Assembly: GCA_012798185.1 (NCBI GenBank)
Contig: JAAZNS010000405.1
Location: 1-10,625, forward strand
Direction of reading: 5' to 3'
DNA from: Chloroflexota bacterium
GTDB taxonomy: Bacteria; Chloroflexota; Anaerolineae; Anaerolineales; UBA4823
DNA: 10,625 nt
Shown here piece by piece: positions 1 through 5,857 of this stretch (the stretch's first letter is position 1; each line of letters starts with the position of its first letter). Both the position numbers and the translations under genes were made by a program. The notes below the pieces were generated by a model, which searched no databases, had not been told where the DNA came from, and worked only from the letters and a program-made list of their open reading frames with translations.

Positions 1-44
1 AAGATAAGCACCGCTATACCAGCTATAAATTGAACGAGTTGCAT
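1..44 (-). CDS. Possible N-terminus of a membrane protein, cut by the window edge
   Basis: On the minus strand an ATG at 44-42 is preceded, after 6 nt, by GGTGA (55-51), a fair ribosome binding site. The reading frame stays open to the window edge and gives 14 residues, MQLVQFIAGIAVLI, almost all hydrophobic, as expected for the first membrane helix of a transporter. It lies 80 nt downstream of the decarboxylase stop in the same direction, so it could be a second gene of that operon. The start resembles the N-termini of concentrative nucleoside transporters, but 14 residues are far too few to assign a family. Only the start signal and the hydrophobicity are seen; the function is unknown. Confidence 0.35.
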   Translation of the reverse strand, partial: MQLVQFIAGIAVLI

Positions 45-124
45 AATTGATCACCTATAATCAATATTCTTCTTGTTGCGTATGAATTATATCTTGTCAT
101 TGTTAGAAATGGGTATGAGTTGTC

Positions 125-1108
125 CTAATTACGTATTTCTAACGTGGCAGCTCCTCCAGGTCCGGCTTCCAATACTAACAGGACACCTGGAATTTCCTTC
201 AACTGATTAAGGATTGCCCCCGAATTCTCTGCCTCGCATAATACATGCACATTGGCGCCAGCATCCACCGTGTAGCAAACCGGAATCCCTGCCATTCGCC
301 ATTCGATTACCGATTTCATAATGGAAATTGTAGCCGGCTTCCAATACAACAATGGCGGATTGGAAGTCATCATCACCGCATGCATCATATTACTGTCCAG
401 CTCGACTACTCTGGCGAGTAAGTCGAAATCACGCGACATGATCGCAAAACGGCATTCATCTAATCTTTGATCGGCGTTCATGATTCTGGCTTGCTGCAGA
501 GGGCTGGATTGCGCCAATTCATGCCCCTGGCGTGAGCTGGTTTCTTTTTCTTCTGTATCAACAATGGCGATGCAATCGACCAGACACCAGTGTGAGGGAG
601 AAGCAATCAAAAAGGCAAAAGAAGATTCGTGGTTATATCCAGCTTGCCATTCCACGAAACCGCCGGGAATCGAGCGGCAGGCTGAACCCGAGCCCAATCT
701 GGCTAAGCGTGAAAGGTCAGCTTCGCTAAGCGATAATCCGCAGGCATCGGTCACTGCCAGGCTTAATGCTGCAAAAGCCGATGCGGATGAGGCGATTCCG
801 GCATTGATGGGGAAATTACTGGCGCTCTCTATTTGAAAATAGCCGCTAATCTTATATATTTTTCGAAATCGATCAAGAAAATACTCGACCCTTTTTTGGG
901 CGATTTCTGAGGCAGGTTGACCATCGATGAATAAATCGTCCCTGGTGATTTCTGAAGAGTAAGTGACAGTTGTGCGGGTAAATAATCCATCCAGGTTCAT
1001 GGATATGGAACTGTTGACTGGGATGTGTAAGTCAACGTCTAAATCCCCCCAATACTTGATTAGAGCAATATTAGGATGGGCAATAGCCGTTGTTATTTTA
1101 TTTATCAT
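125..1108 (-). CDS. mvaD: GHMP-fold mevalonate-(di)phosphate decarboxylase, possibly phosphomevalonate decarboxylase
   Basis: This 327-residue cytosolic enzyme belongs to the mevalonate diphosphate decarboxylase family, which makes isopentenyl (di)phosphate by ATP-dependent decarboxylation in the mevalonate pathway. The family length is normal. Visible motifs are AHPNIALIKYWG (residues 10-21), the phosphate loop NFPINAGIASSASAFAAL (98-115), GSGSACRS (139-146) with the catalytic Arg145, SSRQG (191-195) with Arg193, and YTVDAG (279-284) with the catalytic Asp282. All decarboxylation residues are therefore present. The odd feature is residue 22: classical enzymes read YWGK, this one YWGD. Lys22 helps hold the substrate phosphates, so loss of the charge hints at a monophosphate substrate, as in the Chloroflexota phosphomevalonate decarboxylase that works with isopentenyl phosphate kinase. 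Thermoplasma-type mevalonate-3-kinase is unlikely because Asp282 is kept. The start is chosen because family homology begins within a few residues of it; the ribosome binding site is weak. The gene is divergent from the metal transport genes. Confidence 0.88.
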   Translation of the reverse strand: MINKITTAIAHPNIALIKYWGDLDVDLHIPVNSSISMNLDGLFTRTTVTYSSEITRDDLFIDGQPASEIAQKRVEYFLDRFRKIYKISGYFQIESASNFPINAGIASSASAFAALSLAVTDACGLSLSEADLSRLARLGSGSACRSIPGGFVEWQAGYNHESSFAFLIASPSHWCLVDCIAIVDTEEKETSSRQGHELAQSSPLQQARIMNADQRLDECRFAIMSRDFDLLARVVELDSNMMHAVMMTSNPPLLYWKPATISIMKSVIEWRMAGIPVCYTVDAGANVHVLCEAENSGAILNQLKEIPGVLLVLEAGPGGAATLEIRN

Positions 1109-1204
1109 AACATTTATGACTCTTTTTGATTTAAAAGAGATTTAAGTTTATCATATAGATAATATGAATTAAGTGATACGAAAAAAAGACAATATTAATT
1201 TTTA

Positions 1205-1250
1205 GCAATAAATTGACTCCATAGCATTTCGGTGCTAATATTGCAGCACC
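1205..1250. promoter_or_regulatory. Overlapping inverted repeats across the metal-transport promoter (candidate operators)
   Basis: Three dyads sit on the promoter. TAGCA-tttcgg-TGCTA (1222-1237) fills the spacer and touches the -10 box. GGTGCT-aatattgc-AGCACC (1231-1250) spans the -10 box to about +1. GCAAT (1205-1209) matches ATTGC (1240-1244) across the whole promoter. The first two share bases, so a transcript or cruciform could form only one of them, but most of this stretch lies upstream of the expected start site. A DNA-binding regulator is therefore the simpler reading. I do not recognise a known box for MntR, DtxR or Fur. Confidence 0.4.
1213..1241 (+). promoter_or_regulatory. Sigma70-type promoter of the metal transport unit
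   Basis: TTGACT (1213-1218) and TAATAT (1236-1241) are separated by exactly 17 nt, a near-consensus -35/-10 pair. Transcription would start near 1248 and leave a 5' untranslated region of about 70 nt before the ATG at 1318. This is the only strong promoter I see in the divergent region 1109-1317. For the minus-strand decarboxylase I find only AT-rich sequence without a convincing hexamer pair. Confidence 0.7.
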
Positions 1251-1276
1251 CCCGGTTAACGCGCGCCGGGATTTTT
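1251..1276 (+). other. GC-rich hairpin with T-run at the 5' end of the metal-transport mRNA
   Basis: CCCGG (1251-1255) pairs with CCGGG (1266-1270) around a 10-nt loop and is followed by ATTTTT (1271-1276). The shape resembles an intrinsic terminator, but the stem is only 5 bp and would begin about 3 nt after the predicted start site. RNA polymerase would barely have left the promoter, so a 5' stabilising stem or an early pause is more plausible than a functional terminator. Confidence 0.3.
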
Positions 1277-1317
1277 AATCGCGTCTGTTACCATATCCCG
1301 TTCCAAGAAGGTGACTT

Positions 1318-2574
1318 ATGCCTTACATCAGCCAGTTTATGGGTCGTCCAATTGTAGATCTTGATGGTGAGGTGATTGGTTCTTTATCTGAGGTTTTAGC
1401 CCATAAGGTAGGCGAAATTTCCCATCCAAAAATCGTGGCAATTGAAGCAAAAAAAGGCTCTCATACCATTATGATTCCGTTTAGCGATGTGGCAGCATTT
1501 GTTATTCCAGCAATTGCGTTGAATAAACGTAAGAAGCAAATCATTCCTTATGAACCAGGTGAACATGATCTATACCTGATTCGCGATGTTTTAGATAAAC
1601 AAATTATTGATACCAACGGTGTGCGGGTTGTGAGGGTAAACGATTTGGAAATTACCCGCGTGGAAAACGAATTTTTTATCGCCAACGTGGATACCAGCAG
1701 CTCTGGATTATTGCGCCGCCTTGGATTAGACGCGATCAGTAAACGATTTAGCAATAAAGGAAAGCGCGGCGCTCAACCAGGTAATATTTCCTGGGATGAT
1801 GTCGAATTATTATCGACCGATCAACCCATGCGGCTGAAGGTTCCCGGTGAAAAACTGGCTGAGTTGCATCCGGCAGATCTAGCAGAAATTCTGAGCGATC
1901 TTTCCCGCCAGGAAGGGCGCGATATTCTGGAATCATTAGATTTGGAGACACTAGCGGATACTTTGGAAGAGGTGGAACCCGAATTCCAAGTGAGCCTGCT
2001 TGAAGGAATGCCTGATGAACGGGTGGCTGATGTTTTGGAAGAAATGGAACCTGATGAAGCTGCCGATTTATTGGCAGAATTACCAAAAGACCGCAGCCAA
2101 GAATTGCTTGAGCTGATGGAGGATGAGGAAGCTCAGGATGTACGTAAATTACTGGCATACCCGGATAATACAGCTGGCGGTATTATGACGACTGAATATA
2201 TTACCATTCCCCCTGATATCACTGCAGAACAAGCCATGGTGGTTATTCGCGAGCAGGGTGAGGAAGCGGAAGTCTATTATTATATATATGTGACTGACAG
2301 CGCCGGGCATTTATTAGGTGTATTATCTTTGCGGGAATTAGTCCTTGCGCAACCGAAAACCAAGATATCAGACATTATGGTCAAACGGTTGGTTACCGTA
2401 CATTTAGAAGATACGCAAGATGATTGCGCTCAATCGGTAGCAAAATATGATCTTATCGCTATCCCAGTGGTGGATGATGATAATATTTTACATGGAATTG
2501 TGACAGCGGATGATGCCATCGATAAAATCATCCCAACTACCTGGAAAAAAAGATTGCCACGCTTATATCATTGA
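1318..2574 (+). CDS. PRC-barrel / MgtE N-domain / CBS-pair protein (soluble, putative Mg2+ sensor for the adjacent transporter)
   Basis: This 418-residue protein has two PRC-barrel-like segments (about 1-62, beginning FMGRPIVDLDGEVIG, and about 88-125, IDTNGVRVVRVND). An MgtE N-terminal superhelical domain follows (about 178-285, with LHPADLAEILSDL and the acidic repeat EEMEPDEAADLLAELP), then two CBS domains (about 286-345 and 350-405). In MgtE Mg2+ channels the N and CBS domains are cytosolic, bind Mg2+ at acidic surfaces and gate the pore. Here the chain stops at 418 with no membrane segment, so this is not itself a transporter, although automatic annotation may call it one. It ends 8 nt before an Nramp-family gene, which suggests that it senses cytosolic Mg2+ (or another divalent ion) and regulates that partner. 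The start has AAGGTGA (1308-1314) just upstream. Domain assignment is firm; the regulatory role is inference. Confidence 0.85.
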   Translation: MPYISQFMGRPIVDLDGEVIGSLSEVLAHKVGEISHPKIVAIEAKKGSHTIMIPFSDVAAFVIPAIALNKRKKQIIPYEPGEHDLYLIRDVLDKQIIDTNGVRVVRVNDLEITRVENEFFIANVDTSSSGLLRRLGLDAISKRFSNKGKRGAQPGNISWDDVELLSTDQPMRLKVPGEKLAELHPADLAEILSDLSRQEGRDILESLDLETLADTLEEVEPEFQVSLLEGMPDERVADVLEEMEPDEAADLLAELPKDRSQELLELMEDEEAQDVRKLLAYPDNTAGGIMTTEYITIPPDITAEQAMVVIREQGEEAEVYYYIYVTDSAGHLLGVLSLRELVLAQPKTKISDIMVKRLVTVHLEDTQDDCAQSVAKYDLIAIPVVDDDNILHGIVTADDAIDKIIPTTWKKRLPRLYH

Positions 2575-2582
2575 AATAGAAT

Positions 2583-3854
2583 ATGAACGCATTACGACTA
2601 TTTTGGAAGCGATTAAAGCCATACAGGATTCGACTGGCGCTGATGCTGGCAGTAGTTGGACCAGGAATTATCACCGCTAATGTCGATAATGACGCTGGGG
2701 GCATAACCACCTATTCAGTTGCGGGGGGCGATTATGGCTACTCCCTCTTGTGGATGATGCCGTTTGTGTTACTGGCTTTAATCATTGTTCAAGAAATGTG
2801 CGCCCGGTTAGGCGTAGTTACCGGAAAGGGATTAGCGGATCTCATTCGGGAAAGCATGGGGGTGAGGCTTACAACCCTGATACTCAGCCTCCTGGTCTTT
2901 GTGAATTTAGCCAATACGGTCAGTGAATTTGCTGGAGTGGCTGCGAGCATGGAGATATTTGGCGTCAGTAAGTTCGTATCAGTGCCATTGGCAGCAATTG
3001 GCGTGTGGTTATTAGTCTATAAAGGGGATTATAAAACTACCGAACGAGTTTTTCTGATCGCCAGCAGTATATACCTGGCGTATATTGCCTCAGGTTATCT
3101 GGCTCATCCAGATTGGGGAGAGGTGGGCAAGGCATTTGTAACCCCCAATTTTAAATTGGAAGTGGGTTATGTTACTTTATTTGTCACGATTATTGGCACA
3201 ACCATTGCTCCATGGATGCAGTTTTATCAACAGGCATCGCTTGTCGATAAAGGTATCAGAGTAGAAGATTATAAATATGAAATTGTAGATGTGGTGGTTG
3301 GTTCGATATTTGCTGTTATCGTCGCTGCATTTATTGTGATTGCATGCGGTGCAACCATTCATAAGCAAGGAATAATGGTCGAATCTGCCAAAGATGCTGC
3401 GATTGCATTAGGTCCTTTAGCTGGAAAGTATGCTCAAATTCTTTTTGCTCTTGGATTGTTGAATGCGTCGCTTTTTTCTGCAGCCATTTTACCGTTATCT
3501 ACAGCTTATTCGGTATGTGAAGCATTTGGATGGGAATCCAGCCTAAGCAGTGAAGTGAAAGATGCGAAAGTATTTTTTACCATTTATACAGCTCTTATCG
3601 TATTGGGAGCATCGATCATCCTCTTACCGATAAAATCTTTGATCCAGGCAATGATGGCCAGTCAGACATTAAACGGGATATTACTGCCAGTTATTTTAAT
3701 TACCATGCTTCATTTAATAAATAATCGGCAATTAATGGGAAAATATACCATGAGCCGCTGGTTGAACATTGTAGCCTGGATTACCGCGATTATCCTAATC
3801 ATCTTAGCAGTAATTTTACTTATCCTTTCGATTTTTCCCGGATTATTCCGGTAA
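2583..3854 (+). CDS. Nramp-family (SLC11-like) divalent metal transporter with altered metal-site motifs
   Basis: This 423-residue integral membrane protein has about 11 predicted hydrophobic segments (roughly 16-46, 52-76, 95-125, 132-148, 153-172, 192-220, 234-258, 283-311, 330-352, 355-378 and 393-420), the Nramp layout. The first helix carries GPGIITANVDNDAGG (26-40). The canonical DPGN metal motif reads DAGG here (Asp37 kept, Asn replaced by Gly40). In helix 6 the canonical MPH reads APW (209-211), so the soft-metal ligand Met is Ala209. Loss of the Met is the change associated with relaxed selectivity and with the Nramp-related Mg2+ transporters. Together with the upstream MgtE-N/CBS protein this points to Mg2+ rather than Mn2+ or Fe2+ transport, as an inference. 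The gene starts 8 nt after its partner's stop with only a weak ribosome binding site (GAAATAGAAT), so translation is probably coupled. The family is clear; the ion is not proven. Confidence 0.85.
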   Translation: MNALRLFWKRLKPYRIRLALMLAVVGPGIITANVDNDAGGITTYSVAGGDYGYSLLWMMPFVLLALIIVQEMCARLGVVTGKGLADLIRESMGVRLTTLILSLLVFVNLANTVSEFAGVAASMEIFGVSKFVSVPLAAIGVWLLVYKGDYKTTERVFLIASSIYLAYIASGYLAHPDWGEVGKAFVTPNFKLEVGYVTLFVTIIGTTIAPWMQFYQQASLVDKGIRVEDYKYEIVDVVVGSIFAVIVAAFIVIACGATIHKQGIMVESAKDAAIALGPLAGKYAQILFALGLLNASLFSAAILPLSTAYSVCEAFGWESSLSSEVKDAKVFFTIYTALIVLGASIILLPIKSLIQAMMASQTLNGILLPVILITMLHLINNRQLMGKYTMSRWLNIVAWITAIILIILAVILLILSIFPGLFR

Positions 3855-3890
3855 TTCTTTTATTAGTGAAAGTATAGAAGAGTCAATTTA

Positions 3891-4733
3891 ATGATGATAA
3901 AACTAATTTCAATCGATGTAGATGGGACACTGCTTGATAACCAAGGGAATCTTCCTCCCGGTAATATCGCCCCGATTAGAGCTGCAAAACAAAATGGCAT
4001 CCATATCATCTTAAATACAGGAAAACCAGTATCTGCTATTATCGATCCATATCAAACGCTTGCTTTAGATGATCCGGTAATAACTTTAACTGGTGGATTG
4101 GTTTTAGAGAAACACGGAAATCACCAATGGAAACGGATGAGGGGAAGCCCAATTCCAGTAGCGTCATTTGATTTAATTTATCAGGCGATCAAAGATATTA
4201 AAATCACTACCCACTTCATGACAGAAAATCTTACTTATATCCATCATGTAAAAAATGATCCAATCTATTTGGAACAATTCGATGACGCTATGCGGAAGTT
4301 TTCATGTCTGGATTATATAGTAATGCCAACTTCTCCACTGAAATGCTGGCAAGATTTAGAAATGCCACCTTATAAGATCATGCTTTTCAGCGAAATCATT
4401 GATGAAGTCAAACAGGCATGGGATGCCTTGAATAATGTCAAGATTCCCGGTATTATCTCGGAATTTTCGTCTCCGCACACAGTGGATGTCCGCGCAGTTG
4501 ATTCTGGGAAGAAGAATGCCATTGCTTTTCTTTGTGAAAAATACGGAATTAACCAATCGGAAGTCATGGCGCTGGGTGATCACGAATCTGATATGGAATT
4601 GATTCAATGGGCGGGAGTTGGTGCTTTCATGTCGAATGGGGATGCAGCCATGAAAGCCAAAGCTCCTTTATTGGCACCTAGCAACGACGTTTGTGGTGTT
4701 GCTGTCATGATCGAGAAATATGCGCTAAAATAA
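3891..4733 (+). CDS. Cof-type HAD-superfamily phosphatase
   Basis: A 280-residue cytosolic haloacid dehalogenase-type hydrolase of the Cof (IIB cap) subfamily, which dephosphorylates sugar phosphates, nucleotides or similar metabolites. Motif I is DVDGTLL (residues 9-15) with nucleophile Asp9 and acid/base Asp11. Motif II is LNTGK (41-45) with Thr43. Motif III is the lysine in SGKKNA (205-210). Motif IV is GDHESD (229-234), binding Mg2+ through Asp230 and Asp234. The cap lies between motifs II and III, about 85-190, and the length is normal. The gene follows the transporter after 36 nt and precedes ptsH by 41 nt, so it may belong to either transcription unit; a sugar-phosphate substrate linked to the PTS genes is possible but unproven. 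Two ATG codons stand in tandem at the start (3891 and 3894), with GAAGAG about 13 nt upstream. The exact substrate cannot be read from the sequence. Confidence 0.85.
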   Translation: MMIKLISIDVDGTLLDNQGNLPPGNIAPIRAAKQNGIHIILNTGKPVSAIIDPYQTLALDDPVITLTGGLVLEKHGNHQWKRMRGSPIPVASFDLIYQAIKDIKITTHFMTENLTYIHHVKNDPIYLEQFDDAMRKFSCLDYIVMPTSPLKCWQDLEMPPYKIMLFSEIIDEVKQAWDALNNVKIPGIISEFSSPHTVDVRAVDSGKKNAIAFLCEKYGINQSEVMALGDHESDMELIQWAGVGAFMSNGDAAMKAKAPLLAPSNDVCGVAVMIEKYALK

Positions 4734-4774
4734 CTATTGAATAATCAGGAATCAAGTTCAACGAAGGAGATGCG

Positions 4775-5053
4775 ATGCAAAGTTTCCAGGCGGTAGTCAT
4801 CAATGAGGTTGGATTGCATGCACGGCCAGCAGCGGTTTTTGTTCAAACGGCGGCAAAATTCAAGTCTTCCGTCAGGATTCGCAACCTTACCAATGGCAAA
4901 GATTTTGTAGATGCGAAAAGTATCCTGGGTGTTTTGATCTTGGGTGTTTCAAAAGATCATTTGGTGGAGGTGGAAGTTTCGGGAGAAGATGAAGTGGAAG
5001 CTGCGAAAACGCTAAAAGAGATTATTGACAGCAATTTTAAGGGGCTCTTATAA
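4775..5053 (+). CDS. ptsH: Phosphocarrier protein HPr
   Basis: HPr accepts phosphate from enzyme I on a histidine and passes it to sugar-specific EII proteins or other acceptors. The 92-residue protein has the active-site motif GLHARPAA (13-20), with His15 at the canonical position and Arg17 beside it. The second motif DAKSILGVLILG (46-57) places Ser49 at the position of the regulatory Ser46 of Firmicutes HPr, so HPr kinase control is structurally possible, although no HPr kinase gene is in the window. Compared with the Bacillus protein there is an insertion of about three residues before the Ser segment. Translation starts at an ATG with AAGGAGA 4 nt upstream (4764-4770), one of the strongest sites here. 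It ends 18 nt before the enzyme I gene, the standard ptsH-ptsI arrangement. No EII component is encoded nearby. Confidence 0.95.
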   Translation: MQSFQAVVINEVGLHARPAAVFVQTAAKFKSSVRIRNLTNGKDFVDAKSILGVLILGVSKDHLVEVEVSGEDEVEAAKTLKEIIDSNFKGLL

Positions 5054-5071
5054 ATATCGGGAGAGAAAATC

Positions 5072-5791
5072 GTGAACTACGCGGCAGGTGAACCGAATCA
5101 AGTGTTCAATGGAATAGCCGCTGCACCTGGCTTTGCCAGCGGAACATCACTGCTTTGGCACAAAGAATCGATAACATTTGAACGGATGACGGGGAGAAAT
5201 CCGCAATATGAGCGTCAAAGGATTGATAAATCAATAAAACTAGCTCAAAAAGAACTGATCGCATTACGCGACCAAATGATAAATGAAAAGCACGAAGCTG
5301 AAGCAGTAGTTTTTGATGCACATATTCTGATGTTGGAAGATCCTTCGTTGTTGCAATATATCGATGGATTACTGGAAAAAACGGTCAATGCAGAGGCAGC
5401 CTGGATGGATGGTATTCATTTCTTTTCCGAACAGCTGGCAAGTATTCCCGATGCGACCTTACAAGCCAGAGCGGCAGATCTTAAAGATTCCGGTTTGCGA
5501 GTGCTGCGCCATTTATTAGGAAGAAATGAAGGAAATCAATTCGTCATTCCCCATCCTTCAGTTTTAATTGCCCGCGATCTGGCGCCTTCAGAAACAGCCG
5601 GCATGGATAAAAGTAAAGTATTAGCCTTCTGCACCGCAGAAGGCGGACCCACTTCTCATACTGCGATATTAGCCAAAGCATACGGCATTCCCGCAGTGGT
5701 TGGTTTAGGCGATGATATTCTCAATATCCCTAATGGGACAATGCTGCTGGTGGATGGGAAAAATGGGAAGGTGATCGTAAATCCTGATTAA
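5072..5791 (+). CDS. ptsI: PTS enzyme I, N-terminal half (HPr-binding and phosphohistidine domains)
   Basis: Enzyme I takes phosphate from phosphoenolpyruvate onto a histidine and transfers it to HPr. This 239-residue piece contains the N-terminal segment (FNGIAAAPGFASG, 12-24), the helical HPr-binding subdomain (about 45-150) and the swivelling phosphohistidine domain with LIARDLAPSE (165-174) and GGPTSHTAIL (191-200), in which His196 is the phosphorylated residue. It ends at VIVNPD, where full enzymes continue into a linker helix. A complete enzyme I is about 570-590 residues, so this is under half. The stop TAA at 5789-5791 is in the same frame as the PEP-binding half that follows. The start is GTG with GGGAGAG 6 nt upstream (5059-5065), just after ptsH. 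Alone, this piece should bind HPr but could not use phosphoenolpyruvate. Confidence 0.88.
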   Translation: MNYAAGEPNQVFNGIAAAPGFASGTSLLWHKESITFERMTGRNPQYERQRIDKSIKLAQKELIALRDQMINEKHEAEAVVFDAHILMLEDPSLLQYIDGLLEKTVNAEAAWMDGIHFFSEQLASIPDATLQARAADLKDSGLRVLRHLLGRNEGNQFVIPHPSVLIARDLAPSETAGMDKSKVLAFCTAEGGPTSHTAILAKAYGIPAVVGLGDDILNIPNGTMLLVDGKNGKVIVNPD

Positions 5792-5857
5792 GAAACAATC
5801 AGTTCATTTCTTTTACGCAAACGCCAGGAATGTGAAAAGGAAGAGATCGAGTACAAA
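5789..5857 (+). other. In-frame stop and untranslated linker inside ptsI
   Basis: After the TAA at 5789-5791 the frame of the upstream half stays open for 22 codons and runs straight into the ATG at 5858 (786 nt, or 262 codons, from the GTG start). Those codons read ETISSFLLRKRQ, then ECEKEEIEYK, a charged helix that looks like the normal enzyme I linker between the phosphohistidine and PEP-binding domains. With a Glu codon (GAA) in place of TAA the protein would be about 577 residues, the family length. The break is thus one codon, not a frameshift. A mutation, a sequencing error, a natural split with re-initiation (AAGGAAGAG at 5837-5845 lies 12 nt before the ATG) and readthrough are all open. 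Confidence 0.85.

Noticed and set aside
45..124. Promoter between the decarboxylase and the partial minus-strand gene
   Set aside because: A TATAAT-like hexamer is present on the minus strand but has no -35 partner at 16-18 nt, and the sequence is AT-rich enough to give one by chance.
480..836. Plus-strand open frames inside the decarboxylase gene (480-836, 532-729, 963-1145)
   Set aside because: They lie antisense to a gene with clear family motifs and show no recognisable domain or ribosome binding site.
1109..1317. M-box (Mg2+) or yybP-ykoY (Mn2+) riboswitch upstream of the metal transport unit
   Set aside because: The predicted start site leaves only about 70 nt of leader, too short for an M-box, and I see none of the conserved motifs of either class.
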